64,000 nt of DNA from Lingula anatina. Taxonomy: Eukaryota > Brachiopoda > Lingulata > Lingulida > Lingulidae. This document shows, in pieces, positions 1 to 11,177 of the stretch. A program made the position numbers and the translations under genes. Location of the stretch: positions 1-64,000 of the forward strand of contig NW_019773565.1 in assembly GCF_001039355.2 (NCBI RefSeq), given 5' to 3'. Position 1 is the stretch's first letter; every line of letters starts with the position of its first letter. The notes under the pieces are model-generated. The model was not told where the DNA came from. It saw nothing but the letters and a program-made list of their open reading frames with translations, and did no database searches.

Positions 1-243
1 GTTAAATGCAGACGGATAAAATGTGCATTGGTTTCTTTAAAGTATCAAGTTTAAAATTATAAAATTAGTCTAAATATGTTAAACTTTATTTGGTGGAGAT
101 GTTATGTATGTTTTTACTAATATTAATAATTTTGTTGTGTGTTTATCTTCTCGTCTGTTTAAAGAGCGTACATATGTATATATTCTAAAGACTGGTTTTT
201 TTCATAGAGCAGGTTACACGCAGGTGATCTATTTCAGCAATGA

Positions 244-276
<33 letters not shown>

Positions 277-339
277 GCCTCGTCCAGTGTCATTGATTTA
301 GGTAATCCGAAACCAGATTTCATTTTCCTCTATTTACAG
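1..339 (+). other. intron and upstream part of duplicated GNAT gene
   Basis: This stretch is the 3' part of the last intron of the GNAT gene whose final exon starts at 340. It closely resembles 6755-7055, the matching intron of the complete GNAT gene, so the duplication includes intronic DNA. A pure A run of about 29 bases lies near 246-274. No coding sequence of its own is visible. Confidence 0.6.
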
Positions 340-794
340 GCACAAAACCAATCCGAATCGTTCCAGCCAGTGACGTTAATGCTGAAGCCTTGGAAAGGTA
401 CGATAAATCCGTCTGTACATTTTCAAGACCCCGATTCATCCAGGTTTGGCTGGCAAAACCTGTCGCCATCGCACTAGCGGCTCTTGGAGACGACGGTGAA
501 GTGATTGGGTATGGTGTCGCGCGCTCAGCGCCAGAAACGTTTTTCATTTCACCATTATATGCAGAAACAAATGACGCTATGATTCATCTTCTGAAAGCTC
601 TCCTCACCTACATTCCCGAAGGTTCTGAGGTTGACATGTACGCACGTGTAGAAAACCCAGTCTTTAAACTGCTTCTGGAAAAGAACAAAACGCACGAAGA
701 ACCCGTCCGGTTTATGTATTCTAAAAGGGAGTTAATAATACCAAAGTTTGAAAGCATCTTTGCGGTAGCATTAGCTGGAGCAATGCCAGTGTAA
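340..794 (+). CDS. GNAT acetyltransferase, last exon only (5' exons off-window)
   Basis: This is the final exon of a GNAT N-acetyltransferase of the two-domain type (GNAT plus the YitH/HolE-like C-terminal domain, DUF1248/Acetyltransf_18). The splice acceptor is ttacag at 334-339. The exon opens in phase 1 and reads TKPIRIVPASDV, then a C-terminal domain with RYDKSVCTFSRPRF, GYGVARSAPETF and ISPLYA, and stops at 792-794. It is clearly paralogous to the last exon at 7056-7525, but is 5 residues shorter because of an in-frame 15-base deletion after the LLLEKNK motif. The frame is open, so the gene may be functional; its first exons would lie to the left of the window. In family members the two domains together bind acetyl-CoA and an amine acceptor, but the substrate here is unknown. 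Family identity is from recalled motif similarity. Confidence 0.75.
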
Positions 795-1319
795 TTGTTT
801 GCATCCCAATAATGCACTTATTGCTCCATATTTACATTTTACCATAGTCTCAAATGTTTATATAGAGCCTGAAAAAATTACAACTTGAATCAACAATTTC
901 ATATTTTAACATGACTTTTCAAAGTTTTCAAAGTAAAGAAATTATGTGGGTATACATGTATGTATTTGTACTATATACATATATTGACATGGGTTACACA
1001 TATGATAAAGTAGAAATAGGGAAAGCGTCGGTTTTCTGTTGATGTCTCTGTATCACTTATTAACATTTCTATTATTCTTAGCATAGTATCCTGTATAATA
1101 AAAGGAATTGTGTGTCCTCATCCTAAACGTATGCATCAATATTTTGTCTTTCTATCTTTTTGATTATTTCTTTCTCACTTTATTCACATTAGTCGTTAAG
1201 TTATGTATTAGTTAGCTACATGAATGTGTCATCTATGTATACTTTGTACTATTTTCATCATTATAATTTTTTCATTATTATTATTTATTATCAATTATAA
1301 TTATTTTGTCACTACTGGT
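795..1319. other. intergenic, AT-rich
   Basis: No gene is seen. The first 50 bases after the stop still resemble the matching position downstream of 7525. The rest is AT-rich with no recognisable repeat. Confidence 0.5.
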
Positions 1320-2220
1320 ATCCCTAATAGCGCTTATGAATGAATGAATGAATTTGGCCGTAGTCCATTAATGAGCCGTTGGTCTCCTTTCACAAGCATG
1401 TCTATGATCTTGCTCCACTCCATCCTGCCATGCGTTTCTCCTTCGAAAGATGCTAGCATCATGCTCCCACTTCTCCTCTTCCGATGCCTTTACTTTCTGA
1501 TCTTTCGCATTTGGACTTCCTTCAGCATACTAATACTATGGTTTTCAGTTATTCCTACTTGTTCTCTTACCCCTCTCATTTGTTCATTTCACTCTCAACA
1601 CTCTTCTCCACAACCACATCTCAAAGGTGTGGATCATTTTCTCCTCTCATTTTCTCCCGAGGGTCCATGTTTCACATCCGTACAGAAGTGCACTCCATAC
1701 CACAGCCTTGGCTAACCTTACTTTCAGATATGTACACAATTCTCTCGCCTTCCATAATTCTTCCATTTTGTTGGTGGTAGATCTTGGTCGCCCAATTCTG
1801 CTCTTGATGTCTACAATGCTATCCCCGTCTTGGGTGACACATGAGCCCAGGAACTTCACCTTTTTCACTTTCTCAATCCTTCCCCCCCTCCCCCATCTCC
1901 ACATGTCCCTCCCCCATGCAGTGTCATTGCAGATAGTTTGGCTCTATGGATGTCGAGGCCCACTGCTCTGCAACATTCAAAGTATCTTCCATCTCATTGC
2001 ATTCTTCTCTGGAATTGGCCACCATTGTTGTATAGTCTGCATATCCATTGTTCCATACAGTTCTCCACACAAGGACTTTGCCCGGTCTTTCATCGAGCCT
2101 TTCCAAGACTTCTCTTCAAATGGAAACTCTTTTGTGTGCTGGTTGTTTACCCTTATCACTCCTTTGGCATTGTCATACAAACTTTTTAACAACCACGTTA
2201 GGTGGTTATCTGATGTTTAA
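1320..2220 (-). mobile_element. decayed non-LTR retrotransposon (reverse transcriptase remnant)
   Basis: Minus-strand frames carry pieces of a LINE-type reverse transcriptase. From the 5' side (high coordinates) come SLYDNAKGVIRVNNQ, then a degenerate catalytic box region reading GYADYTTMVANSREE, where YADD would be expected, then VKFLGSCVTQDGDS and AVVWSALLYGCETWTLGRK, the thumb-side motifs common in RTE/endonuclease-RT elements. The pieces sit in different frames, so the copy is frameshifted and dead. The long plus-strand ORFs over this region are its antisense shadow. The 3' boundary near 1320 is approximate. Confidence 0.75.
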
Positions 2221-2435
2221 ATAATGGTTAATTATAATTTAATGATTTGTCCGTCTGTTTACAACATTATCCAAAATGTTATGAAGAGGTGGAATTTCCA
2301 AGATAGGCCAGGAATGGGCAAGATTTTGGTGGTATTTATTAAATTAAGTAATTAACTAACTAATTAATAAATGCTTTAAAAATAAAGAAGAGATTTGAGC
2401 TGCCTTAGCGGAGGTTTGCGCTCTCACTGCTTTTA
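2221..2435. repeat. interspersed repeat, copy 1 (second copy near 8160-8400)
   Basis: The text from about 2221 (taatggttaattataattta) through the ggtggaatttccaagatagg motif to the gcggaggtttgcgctctc tail recurs near 8160-8400 with moderate divergence. The CTTNGCGGAGG tail resembles the ends of RTE-like retroposons or their SINE partners seen elsewhere in this window (4466-4706 and 59270-59517). Confidence 0.6.
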
Positions 2436-3657
2436 AATAGTTCCAAAGCGAGAATTGCTTTGTGGGTTTTTGTTTTGTCACGCAATGGTTCTTATGTACA
2501 TTATTATCGTACAAACAAGATGTGTGCGCATGCAATTGTAAAAATAGCTCTGAGCACGTCTTAGCACGTTCAGTGCGCGAACTTTTTGTAGCAATAATGT
2601 CTTTTACTTTTCATTTATGCATTAATACTGATATTTCTTCCCAATAAATATTGTTCTGTGCTTAAATAATAACCGCCTTCTGTTTTAATTATTTGAGGGG
2701 GCAGACCAATATGCCAAGAAAAAAAAATCTAGGGTATAAACAAGGCTTAGGCTTGATAATAAAGATGTTGTAGTCCTCTTCTCCATCTCAACTGTCTTTA
2801 CACTCGACTGTAGCAATTGCTGTCTTCATCTCAACTGTAGCAATAGTTAGAATAATAAACCTTTCAGCAACATGGTCCAGTCTGTAACTGTGAACCAGAG
2901 GACAGCTGAGTGCAAGCGTCAACTCCATACGAAACAAGCGAAAAATTGTCTCTAAGGATGTATTCCCAGAGATTTAGATCGACCCAGAGATTAAGATTTA
3001 GATCAACCTAACTCCCTGGGGGTTCACGCTAAATTGCAGTCAGCCGAGCGCGCACCATAGTTAATTACCCCCTTACAGCTTTCAGTAGGCGGGACAGACG
3101 CTTAAGCCGGCTAAGCTGACAGTAATCTAGTTAGACTCCCCACAGGGATAGACCGATCTAAAATCTATGGAAATGGGGTAATAACTTTTGCTGACATAAA
3201 CATTTTAAAGATGATGAGTCTTATTGGATATTTGATATATATTTTTCATCCCTTAGGCCATAACATTTAATACAGGCAACAATTTGTTACCTTGTTAAAA
3301 TGATAAGGATAGTGGGGTTATACAATAAAAGTGTCCTTTTTGGGCCAAATCTCGAACAATCGATATTGCCTTCTTTCTTGTTGTGAATGGGATAATGAAA
3401 ATTTGTGTTACACTGGGATGGAGGAGACATAAATAGCTCTAGTTCACGATCTTATTTAAATCAACACTGAGGCTGTAAAATGTACGTGCATTATAACACG
3501 TGTTTATTAGTTTTGCGGCTGTGAAAGTTATCTTAAAAATTCCTGCATAAATAAAATAGCGACAGATAGTTGCGCCATAGCAGTGTAAGGTTACGGTGTA
3601 CAGATCTGGGTCATCGCCGTCCTTTGATTTGAAGTTTTATAATATACAGATTGCAGA
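2436..3657. other. intergenic, possible degenerate palindromic repeat at 2965-3175
   Basis: No gene is seen. Between about 2965 and 3175 the two sides are loosely inverted: agatttagatcgaccc on the left, gaccgatctaaaatctatgg on the right, with ctaaattgcagtcagc against gctgacagtaatctag inside. This suggests an old MITE, but the match is imperfect. The last hundred bases before 3658 should hold the GNAT gene promoter and 5' UTR; no clear core element is seen. Confidence 0.35.
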
Positions 3658-6600
3658 ATGGCTGACGAAACCCCAAAATTGGAGCACGACTGGACGTCTG
3701 AAGTTGTCATAAGACAAGCTCAAATGAACGATGTAACTGGGATCTTCAACCTCACGAAGGAAGTGCAATGGAATATAAGTCAAGACACTATCGCCACTTT
3801 GTTGAAAATCGTTGAAGAAGGCGGACAGTTCCTAGTTGCAGACCTGAAAGGAAGGGTTATTGGTAAGGGCACTCTCTCTCTTTCTGTCTCTCTGTGTCAG
3901 GTTTCGTTCAGGAGCCATGAAAACTGTCTTGAAGTCCGATGTTCTGTGAACGCCTTCAAAAGAGGTAGCTAAATGTATCGGGTATTTTACTTTAAAATGA
4001 TAAGAAAGTAACATTACTGCTGCTACTACCACTACTACTACTACTTAATGCCTATAAAAGCATTATTGTTATTTATATTTTTTTTCAAAGTCAAAAATTT
4101 ACATGAAGACATTCACAATAGCATTAATAATTTCAACAAAGTTCTTAAAAATCATGATTCCAGAGAAAATTTACTAAAACAAATGACCACTTTAAATTTA
4201 GTATAAGAAGTATATCTTATTTAAGCATTCTATATCTAAGTATATAGCACTTCGGGTCTTTGAGTACTAGAACACAATTTCCGTTGAAAACAGACGAATA
4301 ACTTATCATTTGCATTATCCAGGTGCTCGTGTCGTCTTCATACTAGACCACGAGACTGCGTCCGTTGGGTTTTTCGTTGTAAAATCTGAATATCGAGGAA
4401 AGACTGTTGGTGGGTAGCCTGCATAGAGTAGGTTGTTTTTAAAACTTTTTCTTTTAAAAAATATAGTCAAGCTCGAAAAGCACTTAGGGAGCACAGGCTT
4501 CCGCCAAGACAAATAATTTATTAATAATCAACTATTTATTAATCAATGGACCATCACTAAAACCAAATTACATTTAATTCAGCCCATTTATGACCTAGCT
4601 GTCCTGAAAATTTCATCAAAATCCGTCCAGAGCTATTTGCATAATGTTGCTAACAGAGAGACAAACTGAACCAAATGCAAACGTGTCACCTCCTTGGCGG
4701 AGGTAATTTACATTGAAATATGCAGTGTGCGGTTATCTGTATTAAGGAAGGATTATGCACACATATCTAAATGGGTCAGCGGCAAACGTGTGGTATTTTT
4801 ATACCTGCTTATTTAAGCTGGTAATCTTCTTACGTCTATGTATATATATGTGTGTAACTGTATAGTACTGTATGCATGCATGAATTCTGATTGGTTCCAG
4901 CCAAGCAAATAGCAGCCCGTGTCCAGAGTATTATAGGGGAGCGGAACCTTATACTGTGGTCCTTGGTACCTAGGATAGCCGTAAATATTAAAGTTGGGAT
5001 GCAGTTGAGCACTGGAAATTATTGTCGTTTATACTACTGCCGAGGAAAACTGGACCTTACAACACTGTCCCCAGAATGTCCAGCGGGTGCGTGTAGGTGT
5101 ATTTAATATACGCTCTTGCCCAAAATTGTTGGTACACGCAAATTTTGGGATACATATCACCCTGTTTCTTTCATTATAATTGATATCATCAAATTAATAC
5201 TGTTTATATTGTTAAATATGTGAAGCTGGAGGATTGGTAAAGTCAAGGAGAAACAACCAATGCAAATGTGAAAAAAGTGTTAATTTATTTAGGTTTTTTT
5301 TCTCATGCCCCCCACTAGAGTACTTTTTTACATAACAGTACTAAGTGAAAAATTAAACATAAATTTATACTGTGATTGACAATTAATATGAAATTAGGGG
5401 ACATTGTCAAGAAACATCTTCAGAGTTTACTGTTAATCTAAGTAGCGGGTATGCCCACCCCGAGCTTGGATAATGGCCGCCAGACGGCGTGGCATATTGT
5501 GAACTAGAGTTACAGCTCTTTGGAGAGGAATTCTGGTCCATTCATCTTGAAGGGCATCTCGCAGTTCATCTAGATTTGCAGGGGGAGGGTTTCTCCTCTG
5601 AATAGCACGACCAAGTTCGTCCCACATGTGCTCAATTGGGTTTGCATCTGGGCTTCTTGCTGGCTGTGGCATCAGCTGAATGTTGTTTTGTCGGATAAGC
5701 TATTGTTTCCTGGATATTTTCAGAACCATGTACAGAACCACCTCCTCCAGCTATGAGAGTGCGTAGGCTCCCTGGGGAGAGGCTGTTAACTGAAAATATC
5801 CAGGAAACAATAGCTGGAGGAGGTGGTTCTGTACCTGTTTGGGGTGCTATTTGCAGCAACGGTATTTGCCCATTGCTTCGTCTGGATGAAAACCTTAACG
5901 CTGCCAGATACACAGACATTCTCCAGCAGAACCTGAAGCCGTTCGCAAGAGGGATATACAGAGACAATTTTAGATTGCAACATGACAGTGCAACTCCCCA
6001 CACAGCCTGCTTAATTGCAGACTATATCCGTCAAAACAACATTCAGCTGATGCCACAGCCAGCAAGAAGCCCAGATGCAAACCCAATTGAGCACATGTGG
6101 GACGAACTTGGTCGTGCTATTCAGAGGAGAAACCCTCCCCCTGCAAATCTAGATGAACTGCGAGATGCCCTTCAAGATGAATGGACCAGAATTCCTCTCC
6201 AAAGAGCTGTAACTCTAGTTCACAATATGCCACGCCGTCTGGCGGCCATTATCCAAGCTCGGGGTGGGCATACCCGCTATTGAGATTAATAATGAACTCT
6301 GAAGATGTTTCTTGACAATGTCCCCTAATTTCATATTAATTGTCAATCACAGTATAAATTTATGTTTAATTTTTCACTTAGTACTGTTATGTAAAAAAGT
6401 ACTCTAGTGGGGGGCATGAGAAAAAAAACCTAAATAAATTAACGCTTTTTTTCACATTTGCATTAGTTGTTTCTCCTTGACTTTACCAATCCTCCAGCTT
6501 CACATATTTAACAATATAAACAGTATTAATTTGGTAATATTAATAATAGTGAAAGAAACAGGGCGATATACATCCCAAAATTTCTGTGTACCAACCATTT

Positions 6601-7525
6601 TGGGCAAGAGTGTATAATGATTCTCTGTTGACCCTTGTGGGATGACAATATAAAATGAAGTCCTGGGGTTTCATGATTTTTATTGTTGCATTGATAAAAA
6701 AAACTGTTTTAGTTCCAGAAGCATTGTTGGGGGGGGGGGGGGGGAGGACTGATATTTAAATGCAGATGTAATCAGATGTGCATTTTAAAAAGTATCTAGT
6801 TTAAAATAATTAAATTGGTCGGAGTAATTTTAAATATATATTCGGTGGGTATGTTATGTACGTTTTTGCAAATAACTTTCTTGATTGTTCATGTCTTAGT
6901 CTATTAAAAGACCGTACATATTATAAAGACTGTTTTTGTCATAGGACAGATTACACGCAGGTGATCTTATTCAGCAGTGACACCAAAAATACGTTTCGTC
7001 CAGTATCACTGATTTCGGTAATCCGAAACCAGATCCAATTTTCCTCTATTTACAGGCACAAAACCAATCCGAATCGTTCCAGCCAGTGACGTCAATGCTG
7101 AAGCCTTGGGAAGATACGATAAATCCGTCTGTACATTTTCAAGACCCCGAACCATCCAGTTTTGGTTGGCAAAACCTACCGCCATCGCACTGGCGGCTCT
7201 TGGAGACAACGATGAAGTAATTGGGTATGGCGTCGCTCGCTCAGCGCCAGAAACGTTTTTCATTTCACCATTATATGCAGACACAAATGACGCCATGATT
7301 CTTCTTCTGAGATCTCTCCTCACCTACATCCCAGAGGGTTCCGAGGTTGACATGTACGCACGTGTGGAAAACCCAACTTTTAAACTGCTTCTCGAGAAGA
7401 ACAAACGGACCTTTGCCAAAATGCACGAAGAACCCATCCGGTTAATGAATTCTAGAAGGGAGTTAGTAATACCAAAGTTTGAAAGCATCTTTGCGGTAGC
7501 ATTAGCTGGAGCAATGCCAGTGTAA
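3658..7525 (+). CDS. GNAT N-acetyltransferase, two-domain (YitH/HolE-like), four exons
   Basis: The assembled CDS uses exons 3658-3862, 4323-4409, 4901-5086 and 7056-7525. Phases match at every junction (1, 1, 1) and the total is 948 bases, encoding 315 aa. Exon 1 gives the GNAT start (VVIRQAQMNDVTGIFNLTKE). Exon 2 gives the central strand and start of the acetyl-CoA loop (SVGFFVVKSEYRGKTV). Exon 3 continues the helix (AKQIAARVQSIIGERN) and the region of the family's second motif. Exon 4 is the C-terminal domain (RYDKSVCTF, GYGVARSAPETF, ISPLYA). The family (DUF1248-containing GNATs) transfers acyl groups from acyl-CoA to amines; the substrate is not predictable here. Introns are GT-AG; donors of exons 2 and 3 are non-ideal (GTGGGT, GTGCGT), the least certain part of the model. 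Intron 3 (5087-7055) is enlarged by a Tc1-like insertion. The exon at 340-794 is a tandem paralogue. Confidence 0.8.
4466..4706 (+). repeat. RTE-type 3' tail / SINE-like repeat in GNAT intron 2
   Basis: This starts near gctcgaaaagcacttaggg, contains ttccgccaag, then the typical text tcctgaaaatttcatcaaaa, gttgctaacagagagacaaa, and ends cctccttggcggaggtaa. The same architecture occurs at 59270-59517. Copies ending in CCTTGGCGGAGGT are common 3' ends of RTE-like retroposons in marine invertebrates. Flanking terminal motifs (CCGCCAAG and CTTGGCGG) are mutually inverted. Confidence 0.65.
5109..6614 (+). mobile_element. Tc1/mariner-like element, palindromic, inserted in GNAT intron 3
   Basis: The ends are inverted (left TACGCTCTTGCCCAAAAT, right ATTTTGGGCAAGAGTGTA) and flanked by TA (5107-5108 and 6615-6616), the target duplication of Tc1/mariner elements. 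The plus-strand frame 5753-6283 encodes part of a Tc1-like DDE transposase: RRLPGERLLTENIQETIA, VWGAICSNG, the second catalytic Asp in LQHDSATPHTA, and SPDANPIEHMWDEL with the third acidic residue. The N-terminal DNA-binding domain and the first catalytic Asp are absent, so it is not autonomous. The left arm (about 5109-5703) is an inverted copy of the right arm (about 6030-6614), including an antisense copy of the transposase C-terminus (5433-5672). A second smaller inverted pair lies around 5700-5840. Confidence 0.85.
6727..6744 (+). repeat. poly-G tract in GNAT intron 3
   Basis: A run of about 16 G residues lies just right of the Tc1-like element, still inside intron 3. It is a likely sequencing or assembly weak point. 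Confidence 0.7.
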
Positions 7526-8643
7526 TTGTTTGCATTCTAATTATCCATTTATTGCTCCATTTCTACATATTTACTATATTATTTAAATTACAACTCGACT
7601 TAAACTTATCATCTTTAAGCATACTTTATCAAAGTTGTTAAAGACATACATGTACCTCCAAATAGATTTACTGTTATTTTGATATACCAGTGAATTATAT
7701 TGCCTCCACTTTGACGTTTTAACATGGTTAGCATCTCTCGCGTTATGCGCATTATAGGTGTCAGTACAAAGCCTGCGCACAGTTTCATATTTCAGTGACT
7801 TTCTACAGTGTTTCACACTCAGCACCGGCTACTTTGTTGGCTATTTTACATTCTCATGATCGACGTATTTCTTAAAGTTCCTGCTTTTTTAATTTCTTCA
7901 AATCCGAGGCATGTTATAATGTTTTCTTCAACTGGTTGTTGATCTATGCATACAGTGATGATCTTGCAACGTAATTTAATGATTGTATAATTGTGTCAAT
8001 TAAAGCCATTAATATATGCGTGTAATTAACAAATCCACACCTGTTTGTCTGTTTGTCATAAGGGTAACTCAAATATTAAGGACTGGATTTTGTTGAAAGT
8101 AATACGATAGATCTGAAATGGACAAACTTAAAAGTGATGAGATTTTGGTAGTTTTCTGATGGTTAAATGATGGTTAATTTTATGTTAGTAATTTGTCCGC
8201 CTGTAAACAATCTGCAAAATATTATGAAGGGGTGGAATTTCCAAGATAGGTCAGGAATGGTTCCAAGATAGGTCAGGAATGGGCTGGATTTTGATGGTAT
8301 TCATTAAATTAATTAATTAACTAACTAACTAACTAATGCTTTAAAAATAACAACTAGAATTGAGTTGCCGTCGCAGCTGTTTGCGCACTGGGTGATTTTT
8401 ATTTCTTCCATAAATTATCGCCTAAGAGATGGTTCATAGCATAGAATTATAGCCGCGGGGTCAGTCATCGCCGGCTTGCCAACATTGGTCAGCTGGGCAA
8501 ATGAAGTGGGCCCCAGGGGACAATTTCCGTCCGACCACCTGACATATGTACTGTAGCTGGCGGCTAGGTATAGCTGTATGCCCACTGATGTTAACGTTGT
8601 GCATCTTAAATGAAAACATCGGTGAAGCTTTTCTGGTTGACAG
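7526..8643. other. intergenic with interspersed repeat (about 8160-8400)
   Basis: No gene is seen between the GNAT stop and the upstream flank of the PC-esterase array. A diverged second copy of the repeat at 2221-2435 lies at about 8160-8400 and includes a local duplication of ttccaagataggtcaggaat (8239-8283). Confidence 0.55.
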
Positions 8644-9722
8644 GTAACCCTGGGTTGACAGCATTAATTTACAGATAAAAACAGTATCGACCGAGAATTC
8701 AACATGTAGACCCACACGTGCACTGCCACCTTCTTTTTGTTGTTGTTGTCTGCCGTGAGGCAGGTTCAGCGTCCCTCTCGATCTTCAGCCCTTCGTTTGA
8801 TCTCACAACAACTTTCTTTCTTAATTCTTATGCCAGTGGTCGAGCATTGTCATTCTCTTTCTTCCACAGCGTCTTTTCCTATTTAACCTGCCTTCAAAGA
8901 CCCCCCCCCCCCCAACAGTTCATGAGGTTTCATAACGTGACCAATCTATTTCTTCTGCCGATTATAGATAATCTCTATCAAAGATTTCCTTTCGTTCATC
9001 CCAAGCAGTACTTTCTTATTTTTACCCTATCTGTCCAAACACGGAGTTAAGGCAGCCATATATCATATCTTGAACATTATCAATACGGGGTTATACGTAC
9101 GTACATGTATCTCTTTGTCATCAGAGTTCACTGTACTTTTTACTATGTCGAGCTCCACTTTTGCATTAGCACCTGGAAATACTAATCCCTTCCTTGTCCT
9201 TTTAGTAACCTTTTTGATTGTAGAACGTCCAATCTGAAATTATTTATCTCCTCCTATTCATTATGAGTGTTCCATAAACCACCTCCGGACTAAGATGAAG
9301 ACGGAGATAAATGAAAATTGCGTAATACTCAGGTTTAACGTGTATCTTTGGCTAAGAACTGTGTATAAATTTTCTAAAAAGCTGCAGGCGCCACAGTCTT
9401 TGACTAAATATAGACTCGTTCGTCATAGTTGGTACTATAGTGGGAGGAGTTTGCCCAAAGAGTTTTCATCTATGTACCAAGTGAAGACATATAGCCTTCT
9501 ACATGTACGTGCATATGTTCCAAGTGAAGACATATAGCCTTCTACTTGTACGTGTATATGTTCCAAGTGAAGACATATAGTCATCTACTTGTACGTGTAT
9601 ATGTTCCAAGTGAAGACATATAGTCATCTACTTGTATATGTTCCAAGTGAAGAGATGTGATCTTTGGCATCACTGCATGAATTATACTTCTATCCAGGAA
9701 AATTACTGACTGAGTTTGAATT
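8644..9722 (+). repeat. upstream flank module of PC-esterase gene, copy A
   Basis: From gtaaccctgggttgacagc onward this segment is nearly identical to 15744-16719 and 23903-24980, and in each case ends at the ATG of a PC-esterase gene. It must contain the promoter and 5' UTR of that gene class. A short ORF at 9295-9537 (80 codons) recurs in the other copies, but its conservation is explained by the duplication. Poly-C near 8900 and a 43-bp minisatellite at 9474-9660 lie within it. No TATA box is called. Confidence 0.75.
9474..9660 (+). repeat. 43-bp minisatellite upstream of PC-esterase gene A
   Basis: The motif ccaagtgaagacatatag recurs starting at 9477, 9520, 9563, 9606 and 9643, giving spacings of 43, 43, 43 and 37. 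The unit ends in a TACGTGTATATG-like segment. The array finishes about 65 bp before the ATG. Homologous arrays precede the genes at 16720 (3 starts) and 24981 (5 starts). Confidence 0.85.
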
Positions 9723-11177
9723 ATGGAACTAAATAGGATTTTGTTGGTTATCGGATGTACAAGTACGTGTATCACGGCATTCATTGTTTGCTTGGGCACT
9801 CGACTTTTATTTTCGGATCAACAGTATCTTGGTCTCTTTAAGAAGGATTTGGCAAGAAATGCCCGGAGAAAATATCTTCAAAACGACGAAGAATCCTCAG
9901 CCAGACTAATGTACGTGAATGGTGGAAAATATAACCTCATGAACGGAACAAATGGTAACTTATGGATTAGGAATGGGCCATCAGAGAGCGAGCAATTATT
10001 GCATTTTTGGAATCACTGTGAAAATCAACATGTGTGCAATGCAACTAGGTCCCCGAATGTGAATCATACCATCACCGTCACTATTTCCGACAACGAGTTG
10101 GTGGTATTCATCAGGGAAAGCGTTATCACTTCAGAAAAGCCGCCACAGAGTTCTTTGGGAGGCAGCGGGTTTCGAATCGAACTGCATGGAAGAGAAATAC
10201 TCACGTGTCCAGTGACGGATTTTTACAACGGCACTTATATCGCTATTTGTCCAAAAATTACTGGCTGTGTCAAAGGCACAGTGTATTTTGACTATACTGG
10301 ATTTGAAGCATACAGGCATCACCAACGGCCTAAGAAGCATATGCGGTTTGAGGATTTATGTTGGCCAAGAAAAATCCACAAGGTGATACGTATTTTTGAA
10401 ATATGCCCCGACAAAACAAGAACAGGTCTGAGAACAAATAACAAGTCAGGTTTTTGCAAGTCTAAAACGCTGGATGAATTCATGATGGGACGCTGGTGGA
10501 ATGATAGGGGGAAGTTATACTGGGGATCGTCTGATGGCTGTCCATTTGAACTCATGTCTTATAAAGAGCTTCTACGGTGTTATGACAGAATTGATTTAAC
10601 AATAGTGGGCGATTCTCATGTTAGGAGATTTAGTGAGTATCTAAGAAGCATCATTTTGAAACAGTCTCGAGCAGCAAAACGGATATTCAGGTGGTCCCCA
10701 TACGCCAAAGAAATGCCAGCACATATTTCATCTGTGGCGAACTCTCAAAATCGATCTCAAAATACAAATCAAGTTATTCTGTTAAATGTTGGAATTTGGG
10801 CAAATGTTTTTGAGAGCAGCAAAAAGTTTCTGCAACAGGATGTTCCGGTTTTCCTCAAATTTCTATCCACTTTACAAAAGAAAATGAAGCCATGTGCACC
10901 ACGCCTGATTTATCTTAATATTCTCCCAAGTCCCTGTGGGGAACAAGACTCAAACTATTACATGTTGGCGGCTGTTAATGAGATATTTACTCGACAACTT
11001 CAGCGATACGGTGTTGAGATTGTGGATGGTTTTTACGTGGCCAATCCTAGAATGACTGACGTTTGTGACAGCCACCACTTTCTTTGCAGTAAGTCCATGA
11101 ATAACCCGGACTTGTACAGAAATGAAATTGGATTGACAATTTCTCATTTAATATTCAAGCTGATGTGTAAGCTATAA
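9723..11177 (+). CDS. PC-esterase (SGNH/GDSH) type II membrane protein, copy A
   Basis: A single-exon gene of 484 aa. Residues about 5-27 form a hydrophobic signal anchor (ILLVIGCTSTCITAFIVCLG) after a very short cytoplasmic end, predicting a type II Golgi or secretory-pathway protein. The lumenal part has several N-glycosylation sequons. The catalytic block I motif GDSH (Ser298) follows a hydrophobic strand. A VGIWANVFES segment may be the oxyanion block. The C-terminal DSHH (449-452) supplies the DxxH Asp-His pair of the PC-esterase fold. Families with this fold (Cas1p, plant TBL, NXPE) act as glycan O-acetyltransferases or esterases. All three motifs are intact, so this copy is probably active. 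The exact subfamily and substrate are inferred, not shown. It is closest to the copy at 24981 over the first two-thirds. Confidence 0.8.
   Translation: MELNRILLVIGCTSTCITAFIVCLGTRLLFSDQQYLGLFKKDLARNARRKYLQNDEESSARLMYVNGGKYNLMNGTNGNLWIRNGPSESEQLLHFWNHCENQHVCNATRSPNVNHTITVTISDNELVVFIRESVITSEKPPQSSLGGSGFRIELHGREILTCPVTDFYNGTYIAICPKITGCVKGTVYFDYTGFEAYRHHQRPKKHMRFEDLCWPRKIHKVIRIFEICPDKTRTGLRTNNKSGFCKSKTLDEFMMGRWWNDRGKLYWGSSDGCPFELMSYKELLRCYDRIDLTIVGDSHVRRFSEYLRSIILKQSRAAKRIFRWSPYAKEMPAHISSVANSQNRSQNTNQVILLNVGIWANVFESSKKFLQQDVPVFLKFLSTLQKKMKPCAPRLIYLNILPSPCGEQDSNYYMLAAVNEIFTRQLQRYGVEIVDGFYVANPRMTDVCDSHHFLCSKSMNNPDLYRNEIGLTISHLIFKLMCKL

Noticed and set aside
1344-2220. Long overlapping plus-strand frames
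   Set aside because: They are antisense to the reverse transcriptase remnant and have no domain of their own.
8718-9050. 110-codon ORF repeated at 23977-24309
   Set aside because: It contains a poly-C tract that makes the Pro run, differs by indels in copy B (about 15817), and resembles no protein.
9295-9537. 80-codon ORF repeated before genes A, B and C
   Set aside because: The copies are inside near-identical duplicated modules, one is shortened, and no domain or signal is seen; identity reflects recent duplication.
9474-9660. Regular repeats resembling a CRISPR array
   Set aside because: Units are contiguous 43-bp tandem repeats without unique spacers, in an animal genome.
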